A stretch of 64,000 nucleotides of DNA from Pseudomonadales bacterium (lineage in GTDB: Bacteria > Pseudomonadota > Gammaproteobacteria > Pseudomonadales > DC-out160), in assembly GCA_019090455.1 (NCBI GenBank), contig JAHRWA010000038.1, forward strand, positions 1 to 64,000. The letters run 5' to 3'. A program made the position numbers and the translations under genes. Below the pieces are notes generated by a model, which saw only the letters and a list, made by a program, of their open reading frames with translations, searched no databases and was not told the DNA's origin. Positions within the stretch are counted from its first letter, which is position 1; each line of letters begins with the position of its first letter. Positions 18,556 through 27,487 of this stretch are shown here, piece by piece.

Positions 18556-20364
18556 GTGTTCAGCAAATTGCGACTCAAACTGACAATCCAGATGCCCTCT
18601 CACATTCTTACTGTATTGATAAGCTGCCTGCTCACATCCACTCACTACACTGCCGCAGCCTATGGCTCATCATTGATAAATCATTCTGCGGGTAGCGACA
18701 TATCTGCAGGTAGAGACAAAGATGAAAGCACGATACTTCATGACGGCCCACTCATAGAAAATCCATACGTCAACTCATACGAAAAGGCATTTACCTTCAA
18801 GCCAAGTGCTAATATTTACCGTACTCAAAACTCACCGGATAACGCGAATATAAGGCTGCTATTTCTTTATGTAGAGACTGTGGCTCACCAACACTCAATC
18901 GAAGAAATCGATCTCGCCATAGGTGAGCTTATTCAACAAACCAACCATGCCTATCAAGAAACGGGAATTGCTGCCAACGTGGAAGCAGCCCATGTGGGTG
19001 CATGGCCCTTCGGTAACAATGAGCAAATTGCGACAATGAACGCTATCGACGTTTTCTCTGAATTACGTCGATGGGTTAACAGCGAACTTTGGGGCGAAGG
19101 TGGACTCATGCAATTATACGGTGCGGATGCCGTGTTTCTTGTGGACGTCAGAGATGACGCTGACAATTATTGTGGATGGGCAAACATCGACACCAAAGAA
19201 GGATTGCTAAACAAAGACAGCAGCAATTCCTTCGGTCTAATTCGACTAGGCCGAGGCTGTGGCACAACGGCTGCGATTCTTGCTCATGAGCTTGGACATT
19301 TACTAGGATCCGCTCACGGTAACGAAGACACGCTCACAGCCTCATCATCTCTTGGCCATGGTGTCGTCTGCGATGACCAGTCAACGATTATGCACAGGGG
19401 TTTCCCAAAACACTTGTTGTTTTCAAATCCTCTGCTGTTACGAGGCGGTCAGACCTGTGGCGACACGGTGCATGCAAACAACGCTAAACTCTTCGGTGAA
19501 AATACCGCACTGCTGGCAAACAAACAGACTTATCAAACTCCTTCATCCGATGTCAGCCTTATTTTAACTGACTCCTATCGCTCGCCGACACAACCGGCAA
19601 AAGTCACTTTTTATCGCAGTGGAATCGTTAATCAAAGCGCACAGGTCGAATGGCACTATAAAGATAAGAACATACAAAATACGAACACCCTAGTAGGCGG
19701 TGTCATTACCTTTGAGCCTGGTGAAATCAATAAGACTGTGGAGATTCCAGCTCCGCAATTAATCGATTCCAGCACCCCACAATTTTCAATTTATTTACGT
19801 AATCCTTTGAACGTTTTTGCCGACAATAATGAACTACTCATTACCCTAAATGAGACACCGACAAACGCGATAAACGTTAACTTTTTAATAGAGACCGAAG
19901 GTCTATCTCTCACGCTTTACAATATGAGTAGCCACACCACGGATATCGAAATCGCTGAAATACAATGGACAATAAGCAACTCCAACAACCATTATTTTCA
20001 TCAGGGAACTGAGTCGGTCATTTCTATTGAAGTGCTCAATGCAGGAATCTATAACATTCAATTATCTGTATTCGACACCGAAGGAGAAGCGTTTTTAAAA
20101 TCAATGGATATACTCATTGAGGACACATCCTCCGGAACAATTTCACGTAATCCCACCGCCGGTGACAATAGTACATTTGAAAATAGCCTGCTGGAGAATC
20201 AAGGTGGGGGCGGCGCCAGCTTACACATCATTTTCGTGCTTGCCTTAATGAAGATATTTGAGATGTCACTATCTTACCGACACCTGTTCTATAAAAACCG
20301 AATTTACCAAAACCGTTCAGGCCACTACATGCATTTTAGAAACACGAAAAAATTACGCCATTAA
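18556..20364 (+). CDS. Secreted metzincin zinc protease with Gly-rich C-terminal anchor
   Basis: Predicted exported metalloprotease of 602 residues. HELGHLLGSAH at 244-254 is the extended HExxHxxGxxH zinc site, and IMH near 278 is the Met-turn, together defining a metzincin (reprolysin-like). Cysteines around the site (CGWAN, GRGCG, GVVCDDQ, GQTCGD) probably form disulfides. From about 330 a beta-rich region resembles Calx-beta (VTFYRSG ... FEPGEINKTVEI), then a PKD-like stretch. Near 550 GGGGASLHIIFVLALMKIF looks like a GlyGly-CTERM sorting signal, though about 35 residues follow it, more than usual. GTG 18556 or ATG 18592 may be the start; both lead into a signal sequence. Its end overlaps the convergent SprA-type gene by 12 bases. 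Confidence 0.85.
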   Translation: MFSKLRLKLTIQMPSHILTVLISCLLTSTHYTAAAYGSSLINHSAGSDISAGRDKDESTILHDGPLIENPYVNSYEKAFTFKPSANIYRTQNSPDNANIRLLFLYVETVAHQHSIEEIDLAIGELIQQTNHAYQETGIAANVEAAHVGAWPFGNNEQIATMNAIDVFSELRRWVNSELWGEGGLMQLYGADAVFLVDVRDDADNYCGWANIDTKEGLLNKDSSNSFGLIRLGRGCGTTAAILAHELGHLLGSAHGNEDTLTASSSLGHGVVCDDQSTIMHRGFPKHLLFSNPLLLRGGQTCGDTVHANNAKLFGENTALLANKQTYQTPSSDVSLILTDSYRSPTQPAKVTFYRSGIVNQSAQVEWHYKDKNIQNTNTLVGGVITFEPGEINKTVEIPAPQLIDSSTPQFSIYLRNPLNVFADNNELLITLNETPTNAINVNFLIETEGLSLTLYNMSSHTTDIEIAEIQWTISNSNNHYFHQGTESVISIEVLNAGIYNIQLSVFDTEGEAFLKSMDILIEDTSSGTISRNPTAGDNSTFENSLLENQGGGGASLHIIFVLALMKIFEMSLSYRHLFYKNRIYQNRSGHYMHFRNTKKLRH

Positions 20365-21237
20365 ATTTAACAAACCACCTACCGGCTGATTTTCATCTAT
20401 TGCGCCCAATCCCACTAGATGGGATACCAAGTCACCTTTTTCGTTTGTCACAGCTGGCTCCTCCTCTCCATCCGCTGCCCCCATTACAACAGTAGATTCT
20501 GAAGATGACTTCTCAGTATCTCCTGTATGCACTGTGGGAAACTCGCCGCTATTCGCGACTTCGGCGCTTGTCTCGGAATCACCTCCACCATCTGTCCCGA
20601 CAATTCGAGTCTCCCCACCAGAATCCGCTTGAGCTTCCTTCAACTGAATCTGCTGCATTTCTAAGATTTCAGCCTGCGCTTGTAATGACATCTGAGCCGC
20701 TTGTGCCGCAACACGGCGATCCTGTGCTGAGGGTTCAGCTGGTGCCAAGGCCGCTGCCTTAATTTGCTGAGCCTTACGTAAAGTTTGTTCTGGATCACCC
20801 GGTACTTTTGAAGTACTAATTTGAACCTCACCACCGACCGCATACCGACGGCCATCGGGACCGGTTTCGTATTCAAATGAAGGACTCCCGGCAAAGGCAC
20901 CACCCGCAGCGGCATGCGCAGCTTCATGAAGACGCACGTCGTTATCGCGCATTTGAAGTTTTTCTATCTCAGCTTGATCTTGTTTCAACTGCTGTTGCTC
21001 TAATTGGTTTTGTGCAGCCTGTTGTTCTTGCGATTTTTGATGCTCAACGTCATCTGATCCTTTACCAGAATCCTGAGATTGTTGAAATTGATCATTTTGA
21101 GACGAACCTGATTTCGGCGACGCATCAACGGGCGCAAACACCTTACTCTCAACTTCCGCTTCTCGCGCCTCTATAACAGGCTGAGGCAGCGTGGAGGAAG
21201 CCGCATGATGAAGCTGAAGCGCACCTTGAATATTCAC
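20353..21237 (-). CDS. SprA-related putative metalloprotease
   Basis: 294 residues. The core HEAAHAAAGGAFAGSPSFEYETGPDGRRYAVGGEV matches the SprA-related family, with HEAAH (104-108) as a potential zinc site. The first 95 residues are Gln/Ser-rich low-complexity; after the core comes an Ala/Gln helical segment and an acidic Ser/Gly tail. Start is GTG 21237 with TAGGAGAC 6 bases before it. No signal peptide. Family members often lie near flagellar genes; the small rod-like gene just upstream fits this. Proteolytic activity is not proven for the family as far as I know. Overlaps the convergent protease gene tail-to-tail. Confidence 0.8.
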   Translation of the reverse strand: MNIQGALQLHHAASSTLPQPVIEAREAEVESKVFAPVDASPKSGSSQNDQFQQSQDSGKGSDDVEHQKSQEQQAAQNQLEQQQLKQDQAEIEKLQMRDNDVRLHEAAHAAAGGAFAGSPSFEYETGPDGRRYAVGGEVQISTSKVPGDPEQTLRKAQQIKAAALAPAEPSAQDRRVAAQAAQMSLQAQAEILEMQQIQLKEAQADSGGETRIVGTDGGGDSETSAEVANSGEFPTVHTGDTEKSSSESTVVMGAADGEEEPAVTNEKGDLVSHLVGLGAIDENQPVGGLLNLMA

Positions 21238-21282
21238 AGTCGTCTCCTACTTAATAAATTAAAGCGCAGCAATAAAACCTAA

Positions 21283-21519
21283 CTAGGCTCGCATATCTAA
21301 CAAAGTGCCAAGCGTATCGCTAGAGGTCTTAACCACCGCTATCGATGCTTTCACTTGCAACTCATTGAGATTCATATCAACAGCTGTTTCCGCCAGATCA
21401 CCAATATTGATGCCCTTATCGGAAGAAACAGAGGCGATATCTTTCGCGTTCTTTTGTAAGCCTTCCATGCCACGCTGAATTCCCTGCAACCCTGCACCCA
21501 TCACAGAACCTACATTCAT
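21283..21519 (-). CDS. Small flagellar-rod-like / putative motility protein
   Basis: 78 residues from ATG 21519, which has GGAGAG 6 bases upstream; ATG 21525 in the same frame is too close to that site. The N-terminus is Gly/Met-rich (MNVGSVMGAGLQGIQRGM) and the C-terminus LNELQVKASIAVVKTSSDTLGTLLDMRA resembles the coiled ends of flagellar basal-body rod proteins and of the YjfB-type putative motility family. It is 45 bases upstream of the SprA-type gene and likely in the same operon. No other flagellar genes are in the window. Function unknown. Confidence 0.7.
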   Translation of the reverse strand: MNVGSVMGAGLQGIQRGMEGLQKNAKDIASVSSDKGINIGDLAETAVDMNLNELQVKASIAVVKTSSDTLGTLLDMRA

Positions 21520-21723
21520 GGCCATCTCTCCAGAAACGGGATTAAAGTGATCCCATTAATCAGTGTAGGCAAAACATTGCCGATTGGTCAGGTATTAGGC
21601 GAAAAAAGAAGAAACTAAGTCTCTTTAAAAAAGATACCCATAGCGGGGCTTAGTGTTTAGAAGATCTAGAAATAACGAATAGACGATTTGGCTAAAACAA
21701 AGGACAAACTTTCCTGATACTCG

Positions 21724-22410
21724 TCATTTTTCCAAAAGTGCATTCACTGACAGGAACTTCATTGCCGCTAAGCCAGTGGGCTCTTCCATGTAAGGCACTT
21801 CCCCAAGAAAGGGAGCTGGCAGCATGGACTTGAGATAATCAACGTTCTCGTCACCACGACTCATATGGGGATCAACACAGTTAGCCACCCAACCGGCTAT
21901 AGGCAAGCCATCGTTTCGAATCGTTTCCACCGTCAATAGAGCGTGATTAATACAACCTAGGCGAATGCCAACCACTAATATAACCGGAGTTTGTAATTGT
22001 ATCGGTAACGCTGAAATAAACTCTCTTTCATTTAAAGGAACACGCCAACCACCTGCCCCTTCAATCAAACAGACATCTCCCTTTTTCATTAACACCCCAC
22101 GGCAATACCCTTCTAGTTGGGCAGCGGTAACCCGCCGTTCCTCTTCTGCAAGCGCAATATGAGGCGCGATGGCTGCCGCCATTTTTATAGGGTTAACTTG
22201 GTCATAGGGACAGTCTAACGACATGGCTTCCATCAGCTGTAGTGCGTCGTCATTGCGTAAGCCCTCGTCCGACATTTCACAACCCGCTGCAATGGGCTTT
22301 AACGCGAGGGTAGACAATCCTTTTTGATTGAAGGCATGTAGCAGTCCGCAAGCCACCAAGGTTTTACCTACATCGGTATCAGTCCCGGCAATAAAAAATT
22401 TATTCTTCAT
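21724..22410 (-). CDS. bioD: Dethiobiotin synthetase
   Basis: ATP-dependent closure of the ureido ring: diaminopelargonate plus CO2 to dethiobiotin. 228 residues. P-loop GTDTDVGKT is at the very N-terminus, followed by KPIAAGCE (substrate lysine) and EGAGGWRVPL. Its ATG overlaps the bioC stop codon by four bases (ATGA), so the two are translationally coupled. Last gene of the bioBFHCD transcript. Confidence 0.96.
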   Translation of the reverse strand: MKNKFFIAGTDTDVGKTLVACGLLHAFNQKGLSTLALKPIAAGCEMSDEGLRNDDALQLMEAMSLDCPYDQVNPIKMAAAIAPHIALAEEERRVTAAQLEGYCRGVLMKKGDVCLIEGAGGWRVPLNEREFISALPIQLQTPVILVVGIRLGCINHALLTVETIRNDGLPIAGWVANCVDPHMSRGDENVDYLKSMLPAPFLGEVPYMEEPTGLAAMKFLSVNALLEK

Positions 22411-23315
22411 TTTATAGCTCGCACGTAAATCACTTCATAGGTGGCAGGTAACATTCCGTCAGTCTCTCGAAATTGTTCGTATCGGTGTATCATCTTTTTC
22501 AATGCTGTTTTTCCTGTGAGGCTTTTCACACGACCACCCGTCACCGTTTGTGCTCCTAGTGTTTTTAGCTCGACAGTCAATTCTCTCACCGTCTTATACT
22601 TTGCAACAATGGTCTGCGTTACAATCTCAGCTTGGGAGAACCCCGCATTTTGTAGCTTCTGCTGCACTGCCTGCTGACTGGCAAACGTGTTCACATGAGT
22701 TTCATCGTCAGCTGCCGCCCAACTACACTCCAACTCAGCCAAGGTCCCTTGACCCGGAATGGAAAAAACAAGCTGTCCGCTTGGGCGTAATACGCGATAA
22801 CACTCGGCCAACGCCACATCGAGAGAAGAGCACCACTGCATTGCAAAGCTGCTAAAAACCAAATCAACAACCTCTCCTGCATAAGGCAACGATTCTGCAT
22901 CAGCACAACACCATCGCATTCGATCAGCATTCTCATATTGACCATTCTCATTTTGACCATTGTGCTTTTTAGCGTAGGCAATCATACCTTCCGCCAAATC
23001 GACTCCCGTTACGCAACTTGAAGGAAAGTGTTGGGACAACGTCTGTGTAAAATATCCCGTTCCACAGCCAACATCGAACAATGCTGAAACCTTGTCCTGG
23101 GATAAAGTCTGCATCGACAGTAAGCGAGTCGCTATGTTTTTTTGCATACCCGCCACCGACTCATAGGTGGCGGCGGCTACACTAAAAGATGAGGCTACTG
23201 CTTTTTTATCGGACTGCGTTAAAGACTCTTCAGCCTTAGAGGAAACTGCCGACATCTCATCAGATTTCTCATGCGAAGAAGAATGCTCGTGCGAAGAGCT
23301 TAGAAATGCATTCAT
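22407..23315 (-). CDS. bioC: Malonyl-ACP O-methyltransferase (biotin pimeloyl pathway)
   Basis: SAM-dependent methylation of malonyl-ACP/CoA that starts pimeloyl-ACP synthesis. 302 residues. Methyltransferase motif I LFDVGCGTGYFT is at about 80-90, with CADAESLPY and AMQWCSS following. Typical BioC begins near ASSFSVAAATYESVAGMQ (about residue 41 here), so the first 38 residues, rich in Ser, His and Glu, are an unusual extension; a start further in is possible, but ATG 23315 is coupled by a 4-base overlap to bioH. A 15-bp tandem duplication gives GQNEN-GQYEN in the middle of the protein. Confidence 0.93.
   Translation of the reverse strand: MNAFLSSSHEHSSSHEKSDEMSAVSSKAEESLTQSDKKAVASSFSVAAATYESVAGMQKNIATRLLSMQTLSQDKVSALFDVGCGTGYFTQTLSQHFPSSCVTGVDLAEGMIAYAKKHNGQNENGQYENADRMRWCCADAESLPYAGEVVDLVFSSFAMQWCSSLDVALAECYRVLRPSGQLVFSIPGQGTLAELECSWAAADDETHVNTFASQQAVQQKLQNAGFSQAEIVTQTIVAKYKTVRELTVELKTLGAQTVTGGRVKSLTGKTALKKMIHRYEQFRETDGMLPATYEVIYVRAIK
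22928..22957. repeat. 15-bp tandem duplication in bioC
   Basis: CATTCTCATATTGAC (22928-22942) and CATTCTCATTTTGAC (22943-22957) differ at one base. In the protein this is a repeat of five residues, GQNEN / GQYEN. Confidence 0.85.
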
Positions 23316-24130
23316 GCTAACGGCTCCGAAACAAAATGCTCCGAAACAAAGTCATCTAAAGCAGCTAAGCATTTTTTGGGATGCGAGAGAAAAGGAGCAT
23401 GACTCGCCCCTGTCACAATACCGACGCTACAGTTATCATTAAGCGCTGCAACAGAAGCTGCCATTTCAGATGAAATAATATTGTCATTCTGACCGAGTAA
23501 ATAAAGAGAGGGGATAGACAAAGACTGCAAAGCCAAGCGTAAATCCGTATCACGCAAAACCTTTAAACCTTGCCGAAGTGCCTTTTGAGCGGGTTGTCCG
23601 TGAAAAAACAGTGCTTCCTGTAATTGACTCACATCATCACCGTAAGTCTCACTGTCTTTGCACTGAAAAGCCAAAAACCGAATCAGCGCTCCTTCCCAAT
23701 CCTCCGCCATCATTTCCACAAAGCCATCCAACAACTGCGGTGACATCGCATCAGGCCAGCCATCGGCTTTACAATATGCTGGCAGTGACGCCACGTTCAC
23801 TAATCCAGCCACACGACCGGGATAATCCGTTGCAATTTTTAGTGCAACCAATCCACCCAAAGACCAACCTAACCAAATTGCATTGTCAGGCGCCACTCGC
23901 AACACCTGACAACTGAGACTTTCTAAATCATATTCTCCTTGAGGTAAGGGACTTCGCCCCATCCCTGGAAGATCAATCACGGTCACATTAAATTGCTGTA
24001 ACAGTTCAGGCATCACGCCATCCCACAATCCACTGTGTAGACCCCAGCCGTGTAACAACACTAAATTTTTCGCATCTTTGAGTGAGGGATTAGTGCAATC
24101 GAATTGATCGTAGTAAGGAACAGATGACAA
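23312..24130 (-). CDS. bioH: Pimeloyl-ACP methyl ester carboxylesterase
   Basis: Alpha/beta hydrolase removing the methyl group from pimeloyl-ACP methyl ester, ending the BioC-BioH route. 272 residues. LLHGWGLHSGLWD gives the oxyanion loop; the nucleophile is Ser90 in LGWSLGG; GQNDN and GASHAPF carry the acid and histidine. Start is TTG 24130 with AGGAA 7 bases upstream; no ATG is near. The end carries a near-perfect 15-bp duplication (FVSEH-FVSEP). Translationally coupled to bioC. Confidence 0.94.
   Translation of the reverse strand: MSSVPYYDQFDCTNPSLKDAKNLVLLHGWGLHSGLWDGVMPELLQQFNVTVIDLPGMGRSPLPQGEYDLESLSCQVLRVAPDNAIWLGWSLGGLVALKIATDYPGRVAGLVNVASLPAYCKADGWPDAMSPQLLDGFVEMMAEDWEGALIRFLAFQCKDSETYGDDVSQLQEALFFHGQPAQKALRQGLKVLRDTDLRLALQSLSIPSLYLLGQNDNIISSEMAASVAALNDNCSVGIVTGASHAPFLSHPKKCLAALDDFVSEHFVSEPLA
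23323..23352. repeat. 15-bp tandem duplication at the 3' end of bioH
   Basis: GCTCCGAAACAAAAT (23323-23337) and GCTCCGAAACAAAGT (23338-23352), 14 of 15 identical, encode the repeated FVSE near the BioH C-terminus. Confidence 0.85.
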
Positions 24131-24146
24131 AATTATTTTCCTGCTA

Positions 24147-24182
24147 GTCTGAATAAAATGGTTGGTCTAAATAAAATGGTTT
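24147..24182. repeat. 18-bp tandem duplication between bioF and bioH
   Basis: GTCTGAATAAAATGGTTG (24147-24164) and GTCTAAATAAAATGGTTT (24165-24182), 16 of 18 identical, in the 95-base gap upstream of bioH. Confidence 0.8.
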
Positions 24183-24225
24183 AGCGTAAATTAAATGATA
24201 CATAAGACGCACAATTTCGAAACGA

Positions 24226-25422
24226 TTAAACAGCTTTAAAACTCGTTGATACCGCATCCAACAAGGCATCTACATCTTGCTCTTGGTGCAAACTATTTAA
24301 TGTGATTCGTAATCTAGCCGAACCTTTCGGGACAGTAGGCGGCCGAATAGCGGTAACCCAAAACCCTTTCTTCCATAAGCTTTCACTAATCGCCAACGCC
24401 TTATTCGCATCCCCCACCACCAAGGGCTGTATCGCCGTATTCGAGTCCATCAATGGTAATGACAATTGTTTTGCACCTAAGCGAAAACGTCGAATCAGAT
24501 GATTTAACTTCTCTCTACGCCAATCATCCTGTTGCACAATCCGAATGCTTTCCAAGGTGGCAGCGGCCAATGCCGGAGGCATTGCTGTGGTATAAATATA
24601 AGTGCGAGCAAATTGTATCAGTGTTTCAATTAATGCCGTGCTACCGGCGACGAATGCTCCGCTAGCACCAATGGCTTTACCTAAAGTCGCCATATAGACA
24701 GGGACATCTTCCTGTGAAAGCGCTAAGGAATTTAAAACCCCGCTACCGCCTTTCCCCAAACAACCAAAGCCATGGGCATCATCTACCATTAACCAGGCGT
24801 TATATTGTTTGGCAACATCACTTAACCCTTGTAGCGGTGCAATATCCCCATCCATACTAAAGACCGTATCCGTTACGATCAGTTGACGATTCGTTGATGC
24901 CTTCTCTTTCTGCAATAACAACTCTTTTTGTAATAACGTTTCCAATCGAGAAACATCGTTGTGATGATAGCGTTTAAAACTAGCACCAGAGGATAAGCCG
25001 CCATCTAACAGTGACGCATGATTTAGTTTATCTTCGTAAACACAATCGCCTTTGCCCAGTAACGCGGTAATCGTTCCGATGTTAGCCATATAGCCGGTAG
25101 AAAATAGGAGTGCTCGCTCCCTACCAGTGACTTCTGCCAACTTTGCTTCTAATGCCTGATGCGCATCACTATGACCACAAACCAAATGAGATGCGCCACT
25201 GCCCACACCGTACTGATCTAGCCCTTGCTTGAATGCATCAATCACTTGAGGATGATTCGCCATCCCCAAGTAGTCATTACTACAAAACGAGCGCAACTCC
25301 CGACCGCCACATTGCACTCGCGCACCTTGAGGAGAAGCAATGATTTTGGGTTGCCGAAAAAGATGCTGCTGTCGACGCAAATCCAAATTCGCAGCAAGAT
25401 TGAAAGGATCACTATTATCCAT
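24226..25422 (-). CDS. bioF: 8-amino-7-oxononanoate synthase
   Basis: PLP enzyme joining pimeloyl-ACP (or CoA) with alanine. 398 residues from ATG 25422 (GTG 25425 is directly before it in frame). FCSNDYLGMANHPQV, GVGSGASHLVCGH and DDAHGFGCLGKGG are family signatures; the PLP lysine is about K249 in YMATLGKAIGASGAF. A loop region contains ELLLQK twice because of an 18-bp tandem duplication. Second gene of the bio operon, about 40 bases after bioB. Confidence 0.96.
   Translation of the reverse strand: MDNSDPFNLAANLDLRRQQHLFRQPKIIASPQGARVQCGGRELRSFCSNDYLGMANHPQVIDAFKQGLDQYGVGSGASHLVCGHSDAHQALEAKLAEVTGRERALLFSTGYMANIGTITALLGKGDCVYEDKLNHASLLDGGLSSGASFKRYHHNDVSRLETLLQKELLLQKEKASTNRQLIVTDTVFSMDGDIAPLQGLSDVAKQYNAWLMVDDAHGFGCLGKGGSGVLNSLALSQEDVPVYMATLGKAIGASGAFVAGSTALIETLIQFARTYIYTTAMPPALAAATLESIRIVQQDDWRREKLNHLIRRFRLGAKQLSLPLMDSNTAIQPLVVGDANKALAISESLWKKGFWVTAIRPPTVPKGSARLRITLNSLHQEQDVDALLDAVSTSFKAV
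24904..24939. repeat. 18-bp tandem duplication in bioF
   Basis: CTCTTTCTGCAATAACAA (24904-24921) and CTCTTTTTGTAATAACGT (24922-24939), 14 of 18 identical, encode the repeated ELLLQK. Confidence 0.75.
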
Positions 25423-25431
25423 CACGCTTCA

Positions 25432-25459
25432 CTTACACTCTCGGCCTTACATTCTCGGC
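25432..25459. repeat. 14-bp tandem duplication between bioB and bioF
   Basis: CTTACACTCTCGGC (25432-25445) and CTTACATTCTCGGC (25446-25459), 13 of 14 identical, fill most of the short intergenic gap. Confidence 0.8.
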
Positions 25460-25464
25460 GCTTA

Positions 25465-26574
25465 TTATGCATTCTCAAACGATGATTTGTTCGCTGTCAT
25501 CGCATCATAATAAAGTGGCTTGGGTTGATTGGCTTGAACTTCCTCCATCAACTCCGCTTCTTCCTCAGAATCAGATCGATTCGTTTCTAATGTCAGCGGT
25601 ACAATGCCTAATTTTTCAAACAGCACCACATCATTATCTTCCTCCACATTTTCTGTGGTTAACAATCTCTCGCCATAGAAAATGGAATTGGCACCGGCTA
25701 AAAAGCACAGCGATTGCATTTGTTCATTCATCGCTTCACGTCCTGCTGACAACCGCACAAACGATTCGGGCATCATAATTCTGGCCACCGCGATAGTGCG
25801 TATAAACTCAAAAGACTCAAGTTCCTCTTCCGCCTCAAGTGGTGTGCCTTTTATTTTCACTAACATATTCACCGGAACACTTTCGGGATGATGCTCTAGA
25901 TTGGCCAACTGCATTAACAATCCCGCTCGATCCTCGCGGGACTCGCCTAAGCCGAGAATACCGCCAGCGCAGACTTTCATACCCGACTCACGCACATGCT
26001 TCAGCGTATCCAGGCGATCTTGATAGGAGCGAGTAGTAATGATGGAGTTATAGTACTCTGGAGATGTATCAAGATTATGGTTGTAATAATCCAGCCCGGC
26101 ATCAGCTAAGGATTCAGCTTGCTCGGGAGATAACATACCTAAAGTCATGCAAGTTTCCATCCCCATGGATTTCACTTCATTCACCATTTTCAACACATAG
26201 GGCATGTCTTTTTTGGTAGGAGATCGCCAAGCCGCACCCATACAGAATCGGGTGGAGCCTTTTTCTTTTGCCGTTCTCGCTTCTTGCAGTACTTTCTCCA
26301 CCTCAATAAGCTTCTCCTTTTCCAGCTCCGTGTTGTAATGACCACTCTGGGAACAGTATTTACAATCCTCTGGGCAGGCTCCTGTCTTAATACTCAACAA
26401 GGTGCTCATCTGTACCGCATTGGGGTTATGGTTGGCACGATGTACTGTCTGGGCTTGAAACATCAGATCATTGAAGGGTAAAGCGAATAGCGCTTCAATC
26501 TCTTGTTTGCGCCAGTTGTGTCTAATGGTATCTGTATTATTGCTAACATCATTACTGCGAACACTGGGTGCCAT
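25465..26574 (-). CDS. bioB: Biotin synthase
   Basis: Radical SAM enzyme inserting sulfur into dethiobiotin. 369 residues. The [4Fe-4S] motif [10 protein letters not shown] has cysteines at about 67, 71 and 74; the [2Fe-2S] cluster ligands lie in later segments ([19 protein letters not shown]). ATG 26574 is the start: AAGGAAA is 7 bases before it, whereas TTG 26589, opening the frame, overlaps that site. The C-terminal 40 residues are acidic and longer than in E. coli. First gene of bioBFHCD, controlled by a BirA operator. Confidence 0.97.
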   Translation of the reverse strand: MAPSVRSNDVSNNTDTIRHNWRKQEIEALFALPFNDLMFQAQTVHRANHNPNAVQMSTLLSIKTGACPEDCKYCSQSGHYNTELEKEKLIEVEKVLQEARTAKEKGSTRFCMGAAWRSPTKKDMPYVLKMVNEVKSMGMETCMTLGMLSPEQAESLADAGLDYYNHNLDTSPEYYNSIITTRSYQDRLDTLKHVRESGMKVCAGGILGLGESREDRAGLLMQLANLEHHPESVPVNMLVKIKGTPLEAEEELESFEFIRTIAVARIMMPESFVRLSAGREAMNEQMQSLCFLAGANSIFYGERLLTTENVEEDNDVVLFEKLGIVPLTLETNRSDSEEEAELMEEVQANQPKPLYYDAMTANKSSFENA

Positions 26575-26655
26575 GTAAATTTCCTTCAAAATCTGAAATA
26601 GGATTGAACGATAGGAAGTAAGAATACTGTCGATTTAATTCTGTCTATTTTTTGA

Positions 26656-26683
26656 ATGGTACCAATGCAAACAGTGATGTCAA
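26656..26683 (-). promoter_or_regulatory. bioB promoter
   Basis: On the reverse strand an exact -35 TTGACA (26678-26683) is 16 bases from TACCAT (26656-26661), four of six matches to the -10. Transcription would begin near 26648, about 75 bases before bioB. The -35 lies inside one half of the BirA operator. Confidence 0.65.
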
Positions 26684-26709
26684 CCAAAATGCATCAACTT
26701 GGTTTACTA
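26677..26709. promoter_or_regulatory. BirA (biotin repressor) operator
   Basis: Half-sites ATGTCAACC (26677-26685) and GGTTTACTA (26701-26709) are separated by exactly 15 bases, the arrangement TTGTAAACC-N15-GGTTTACAA of the E. coli bio operator. The left half matches at 7 of 9, the right at 8 of 9. It lies between divergent bioB and comF and covers the bioB -35, so BirA with biotinyl-AMP would block bioB transcription. Confidence 0.8.
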
Positions 26710-26713
26710 ACGA

Positions 26714-27487
26714 ATGAATATTAAACTATCAGGGATCAGGGGAATATTTAAGCTACTGAATTATAAAGGTATATGCATACTATGCCTGCAGCGTTCAAAC
26801 TCGACACGAGATCTTTGCCAACCCTGTGAAAGTGATCTCCCCTACTTACACCCAATGCAGGTGGCCTGCCAATGCTGCGGCGCAGCCCTCGCTATAGACA
26901 CTCTTGGAGCAAACAGAAACGCTCCTCAACTGAGATGTGGTGAGTGCCTTAAGAATCCGCCTCATTTTGAGCAGACTATTGCCTTAATGGAATACCAACA
27001 TCCCATAGACGCTATGATCCAAGCGTTGAAATTGCGCCATGATTTTCACTTTCTCAATGTGCTTTGCTCCCTACTCGGTCATTATCTAATGGAACATTAC
27101 CAACACAATCCATCTCCCGACGCACTGATAGCAGTCCCGCTGCATCATTCAAAATTGGCAACCCGAGGATTTAACCAATCACAAATGATGGCACGTCGAT
27201 TATCTCGGCATCTGACCATTCCCGCTTTAGATAAAGTCTGCCTTCGACAGCATTCAGGGCCAAGACAATCTGAGCTCAGTGCCCAACAACGCAAGCGCAA
27301 TCTCGTGGACGCATTTAAACTCACACCCCAAGGCATCAAATCTCTCGCGCTATACCCCTATGTCGCTATCATTGATGACGTTATGACCACAGGTTCCACC
27401 GCCAATGAACTGGCAAAAGTGTTGAGGGAAGGCGGCGTCAGGCGCGTCGATGTTATCTGTTTCGCTCGAACCGAGTTGGCCGAATGA
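26714..27487 (+). CDS. comF: ComF family phosphoribosyltransferase-like protein
   Basis: Related to ComFC/GntX, involved in DNA uptake or utilisation; the biochemical role is not settled. 257 residues. An N-terminal zinc-finger-like region has CILCLQ, CQPC, CQCCG and CGECLKNPPHFE. The PRPP-binding motif VAIIDDVMTTGSTANELAKVL lies near 215-235. ATG 26714 begins only four bases after the BirA operator and has no ribosome site, so the messenger leader may be very short or the start may lie a little inside. Divergent from bioB as in Pseudomonas. Confidence 0.9.
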   Translation: MNIKLSGIRGIFKLLNYKGICILCLQRSNSTRDLCQPCESDLPYLHPMQVACQCCGAALAIDTLGANRNAPQLRCGECLKNPPHFEQTIALMEYQHPIDAMIQALKLRHDFHFLNVLCSLLGHYLMEHYQHNPSPDALIAVPLHHSKLATRGFNQSQMMARRLSRHLTIPALDKVCLRQHSGPRQSELSAQQRKRNLVDAFKLTPQGIKSLALYPYVAIIDDVMTTGSTANELAKVLREGGVRRVDVICFARTELAE

